Below are positions 60,877 to 64,000 of a DNA stretch of 64,000 bases, one piece after another; position 1 is the stretch's first letter; the number at the start of each line of letters is the position of its first letter. The stretch lies in NCBI RefSeq assembly GCF_013426205.1, contig NC_089423.1, forward strand, positions 3,658,001-3,722,000. The letters are read 5' to 3'. The translations under genes were made by a program, and so were the position numbers. Below the pieces are notes generated by a model. It searched no databases. It was not told where the DNA came from and was given only the letters and a program-made list of their open reading frames with translations. This DNA is from Metarhizium brunneum. Taxonomy: Eukaryota > Ascomycota > Sordariomycetes > Hypocreales > Clavicipitaceae.

Positions 60877-61327
60877 CTTGGGGAAGTTGAGTTGAGATTC
60901 GCGTGGTTAGGTGAGAACAGGCAGGACGGGGTCGAAGTGAGCTTGCCGTGGTAATTTTTGCAAGCGGTGAGAACACTCGTTGCCGAGATAAACCGTGGGT
61001 GCTTCAAGATGCTTCACCATGCCCAGCCGTCTCGACATGTCGTAACCCAGGGTTGACGACGTCTACAGTGCGGGCTTGTGTTCCGCATCACAGAACTACA
61101 TCCAGCGCTGTGGGTCTCATGCACCTCATCATTCGTAGTGTACGGAGTAGAAACGCAAGAACCCACGTGGATGATTGTGAGTCTGTTGGCCATGTCAAAC
61201 TCCATCCAGAGGCGATATAAGTTATGCAAATATATTGGCCTTCTACAGCTGTCGGCACGGCCCGATTCTCTACAGGGTCCTGTTTTCGCCATCATACATT
61301 TAGTTCAACCAATATTCCGCCTCGCAT
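60877..61327. other. Promoter of the sugar transporter and 3' flank of the glucosidase gene
   Basis: 450 bp. It contains one GTACGGAGTA motif (61140-61149). No gene is seen. Confidence 0.5.
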
Positions 61328-63231
61328 CTACAGCTCGTCCTTCTTCTCCTCTCGTAGCGCCGGGTCGTCGCAAGCAGCCGGGGTGCCAACCTCCATCTTG
61401 TACACGCACTTTTCCGCTTCGCTGACTCGCCAGAGCTCTTCCTTGTCTGCACATCCAAGCCAAACTTCAGTGCTTCGTCGGGGACCGTTCCAGCACTGCT
61501 GTCCGTCCTCGTACTTGAGAACCATGCGCTCGCCCTTGCCCAGACTCTTCCCGTCAAGTCTCTCCTCGTCGTCAGCCAGCTGGCGGTCGATGCGGACGAA
61601 ATTGCCCATGTTGGTATGCCCGTGACCCTTCTTGGATTTCTGCATCGTCTTGTCGAGATAGCAGAGTTCATATTCGTATTCGCCGGCATCGATGCTGACA
61701 CACTTGCCCTTGATGCCGCGGAAGATGTCAAAAGGCCCGTAGTCCTTCTTGAGGTCCTCCGTCTCGTTGTCGCGATCGCGAACCTTGTCTTCGAGATCTT
61801 TCTCCGCTGCTTCAGCCGCCTCACGAGCAGCCTTGACCACCTGTGATTCCGACCCAGAGGCACCACTGTCGGCCAGGATGCCATTCTGAATGAGCCAGAG
61901 CCTCACAGCAGTCACTTTGTCGTGCATGAATACACGGAGGAAGCCAGGCAGATAGGCATCGAAAGTATACACTACAGAAAGTTAGTCGAGTGTTGGCGTC
62001 GTCAAGTGGCCGCAATGCTACAGTCAAAAACCTCTCGAGAGGCCTCGAAAAAAGCTGGTTTCACTCACAGATATCAGTGTCGGAGCCCTCCTCGCCGCTC
62101 TCAAACTCAGCCCAGTTGATGCCGCTGCTCTCGCTATCCTCTTTGAGAATCTCCTCCACATCAGCGTCGATGACCTGTTCATGAACAATGTCGGCTTCCC
62201 TGGCAGCGTAGTCCTCCCAAGACTTGACGGCAGACTTGACACCCTCATCATTGAAGTTGGGGTTGTATTCGTCCTTGAACTTGCCGAGAATCGTCTCCAG
62301 CTCCTCCACTCGAGAGCGAAGATCATTGCGCTGCTCCATCACCTTGTTGAGCGTGTTGCGCAGCTCATTGACCCGGGGTTTGGCCACGCCAATCAGGACA
62401 CCAAGCTTGCCTCCAGCCCCCTCGCTCTTCACCACTCGGCCCCTATCCTGGAGTTGGGCGGCGGCGTACTTCTTCTGCAAGTCGGCCTTCTTCACTTCGA
62501 GACTCTTGATTTCCGTGTTCAATTGGGCGATTTTGGCTTCAGCTTTCTGGCGAAGCTGCTGCGCCTCGCTCAGCATAGCGTTCTTCTGATTGGCCGCCCT
62601 CTGCATCTTTTGCCTCTTCTCGTCCGCAAGCCGCTTGTATTCCTTGCCGATTTCGACACAGCGGTTCTCGCACTTGACACCCCCGACATGGCCGAATTCC
62701 TCGGAGCCATCGCAGCAGAGGTCGTAGTCGCACATGCCGTCGTTGACATAGACGAATGGCACGTAGGAACCAATGTGGCCCTTGTTCTGGCACCAAAACC
62801 CGGGAAGCGCAGGCTGAGCTTTTGCCAAGGCTGATCCGGAGCCTGGAAGTGGCTGCTCGGGGGAGAGAGGGTCGATGTACGCACACGCAGCGGTGCCAGG
62901 TTCGTCGGAGCCATCTGGGCAGTCACAGGTGTTGTCATTCACCCGGTCGAAGCTCAGCTTGATGGATGCATCCGAGATGCAGCTGAACTCGGTCTTGCCT
63001 TGGTAGTGGGAGGCAACTGCGACGATGTCGATTAGCAATTGGGCCAACTGAGAGATGTCGAATGGAGTCGCGGCTTGCGGGAAGGTAGAAATAGAAATGC
63101 CAGCTCCCGTCAATTGGATGCAGACACAAGAACTTACACTCGGGCCCAACACCGCGCGGCAAGCTGCCAGCAGCAACGGCGGCGAGGGAAGAAGCGGCGC
63201 CCAGCAGCACCAAAGAACGTGGGTGCTGCAT
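61328..63231 (-). CDS. Glucosidase II beta subunit (PRKCSH/80K-H family)
   Basis: Non-catalytic subunit of ER glucosidase II, which trims glucose from N-glycans during folding control. Three exons (63231-63138, 63016-62069, 61971-61328) give 561 aa. A signal peptide (MQHPRSLVLLGAASSLAAVA) is followed by LPRGVGPEF. Two cysteine-rich LDL-receptor-like units follow, NDNTCDCPDGSDEPGT and NDGMCDYDLCCDGSEEFG, about residues 50-130. A long coiled coil (about 130-290) precedes an acidic stretch (EEILKEDSESSG). The C-terminal MRH mannose-receptor-homology domain carries the conserved pattern from CVSIDAGEYEYELCYLD to CWNGPRRSTEVWLGC. The protein ends EEKKDEL, a KDEL-type ER retrieval signal. The complete motif order and the ending make the identity secure. 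The alpha subunit is not in the window. Confidence 0.96.
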
Positions 63232-63832
63232 CGTGAGCAGTGATGTGGTGATGGATATGGTGAAGGAGGATGGCGGAGGAAGCTCGACCAATACACGGTG
63301 CCTGGCCGAGGCGAATCTGAACACGGTGACCGATTGGGTCAATGGGTCACAGTCCGTGTTACCCACATGTGCATTCATGTCTGGCTCAGGGCAGACAGGT
63401 TGAGCTCCAGGGGCCCCTAAGGGTTGACGTTGCAAGCTGTACAGACCCACAGGCGGCAAATGCTCGGCCTTCTAGCCCCAGGTGCCCCAGTGCCTGACGC
63501 CAGGCCAGCAAATGAACTTGACCGGTTGGCCTCAAGCTGACTTCTGGAGATCTGGGCCTCTGGTGAGGGGTCCAGCCATCTAAAAATGCCCCTCCTTCGA
63601 ACGACCCAAGTAAGCGCAAAGGAAAAAAAAAGTTGACGACGACTTGACATCTCCCGCCGTTGAAGCCTCCAACGCCGCAATCATCGCCAAGAGGTGACGC
63701 ATGAAACGGCCACATCCATAGTAGCCACTGTTATTCGTCGCCAAATCATATTCAAACGTCATATGGCACTACATCATTATCAAATCACAAGTACATTCCG
63801 AAAGCTCGTCCGCAAGACCCGCAAGATTCAAA
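63232..63832. promoter_or_regulatory. Divergent promoter region before the last gene
   Basis: About 600 bp between the glucosidase start and the last gene's start codon. No motif is recognised. Confidence 0.4.
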
Positions 63833-64000
63833 ATGCCTCCAAAAGACACAGACAACATCAAGGCACTCGAGTCCCTCGTCCAAACAGCCTCCGCCCTCCT
63901 GACTCAACTTCAAGCCGTTCTATCTGAAATACACAAAGCTCCCGACTCCGCATCCGCCAGCTCGTCCTCGCCGTCTCCCGAGCCAGACCCAAAGATCAAT
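63833..64000 (+). CDS. 5' end of an unidentified gene, cut by the window edge
   Basis: The ATG at 63833 opens 56 codons that run off the right end: MPPKDTDNIKALESLVQTA, a helical stretch SALLTQLQAVLSEIHKAP, then a Ser/Pro/acidic segment. The amphipathic helix could be a short coiled coil. I cannot assign a family from this fragment; the continuation is needed. Codon use looks coding, and the frame stays open. Confidence 0.5.
   Translation, partial: MPPKDTDNIKALESLVQTASALLTQLQAVLSEIHKAPDSASASSSSPSPEPDPKIN

Noticed and set aside
1..64000. Search for CRISPR arrays, transposase genes and long terminal repeats
   Set aside because: No regularly spaced repeats, transposase or reverse transcriptase motifs, or matching long terminal repeats were seen by eye.

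Overview
The window is nuclear DNA of a filamentous ascomycete. The genes carry short introns (about 54-120 nt) with GTRNGT-type donors. They encode typical Pezizomycotina proteins and are separated by long non-coding stretches. Protein style and codon use suggest Sordariomycetes, probably Hypocreales (Metarhizium or Pochonia-like); this assignment is inference, not a database result. I reconstructed splice models by hand from reading-frame continuity and conserved motifs. All 16 genes were checked for phase; 15 are complete and the last runs off the right edge.

Left part (1-20 kb): after 2.7 kb with no gene come SAM50 (mitochondrial outer-membrane beta-barrel assembly, minus) and the divergent UBC6 (tail-anchored ER ubiquitin conjugase, plus). 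A 3.4 kb gap follows. Next are two plus-strand genes of secondary-metabolism type, an FAD monooxygenase and a LaeA-like methyltransferase. After them come a BTB/POZ-domain protein and a multi-spanning membrane protein resembling TMEM135.

Middle part (20-50 kb): a 12-exon OPT oligopeptide transporter (minus) is convergent with the TMEM135-like gene. A 4.5 kb gene-free block follows, then homogentisate 1,2-dioxygenase (tyrosine catabolism) and a small DUF6699-like protein. After a 4.1 kb gap there is an intronless protein of unknown function and an NLR-type protein with a fungal STAND N-terminal domain. A doubtful open frame, a C2H2 zinc-finger regulator and a probable frameshifted gene relic complete this part.

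Right part (50-64 kb): RTF2 (minus) and the TOR kinase (plus, about 2430 aa) are divergent. TOR is convergent with an MFS sugar transporter. The glucosidase II beta subunit (ER, ending in KDEL) follows, and the 5' end of an unidentified gene lies at the right edge.

Most genes are unrelated housekeeping functions and no large biosynthetic cluster is visible. The most unusual signal is a short motif, GTACGGAGTA. It occurs about ten times, only between genes, and in two places as part of an inverted repeat. Other points of interest are the standalone NLR-associated module, the frameshifted relic, several stop-free introns of length divisible by three, and an 18-nt exon.
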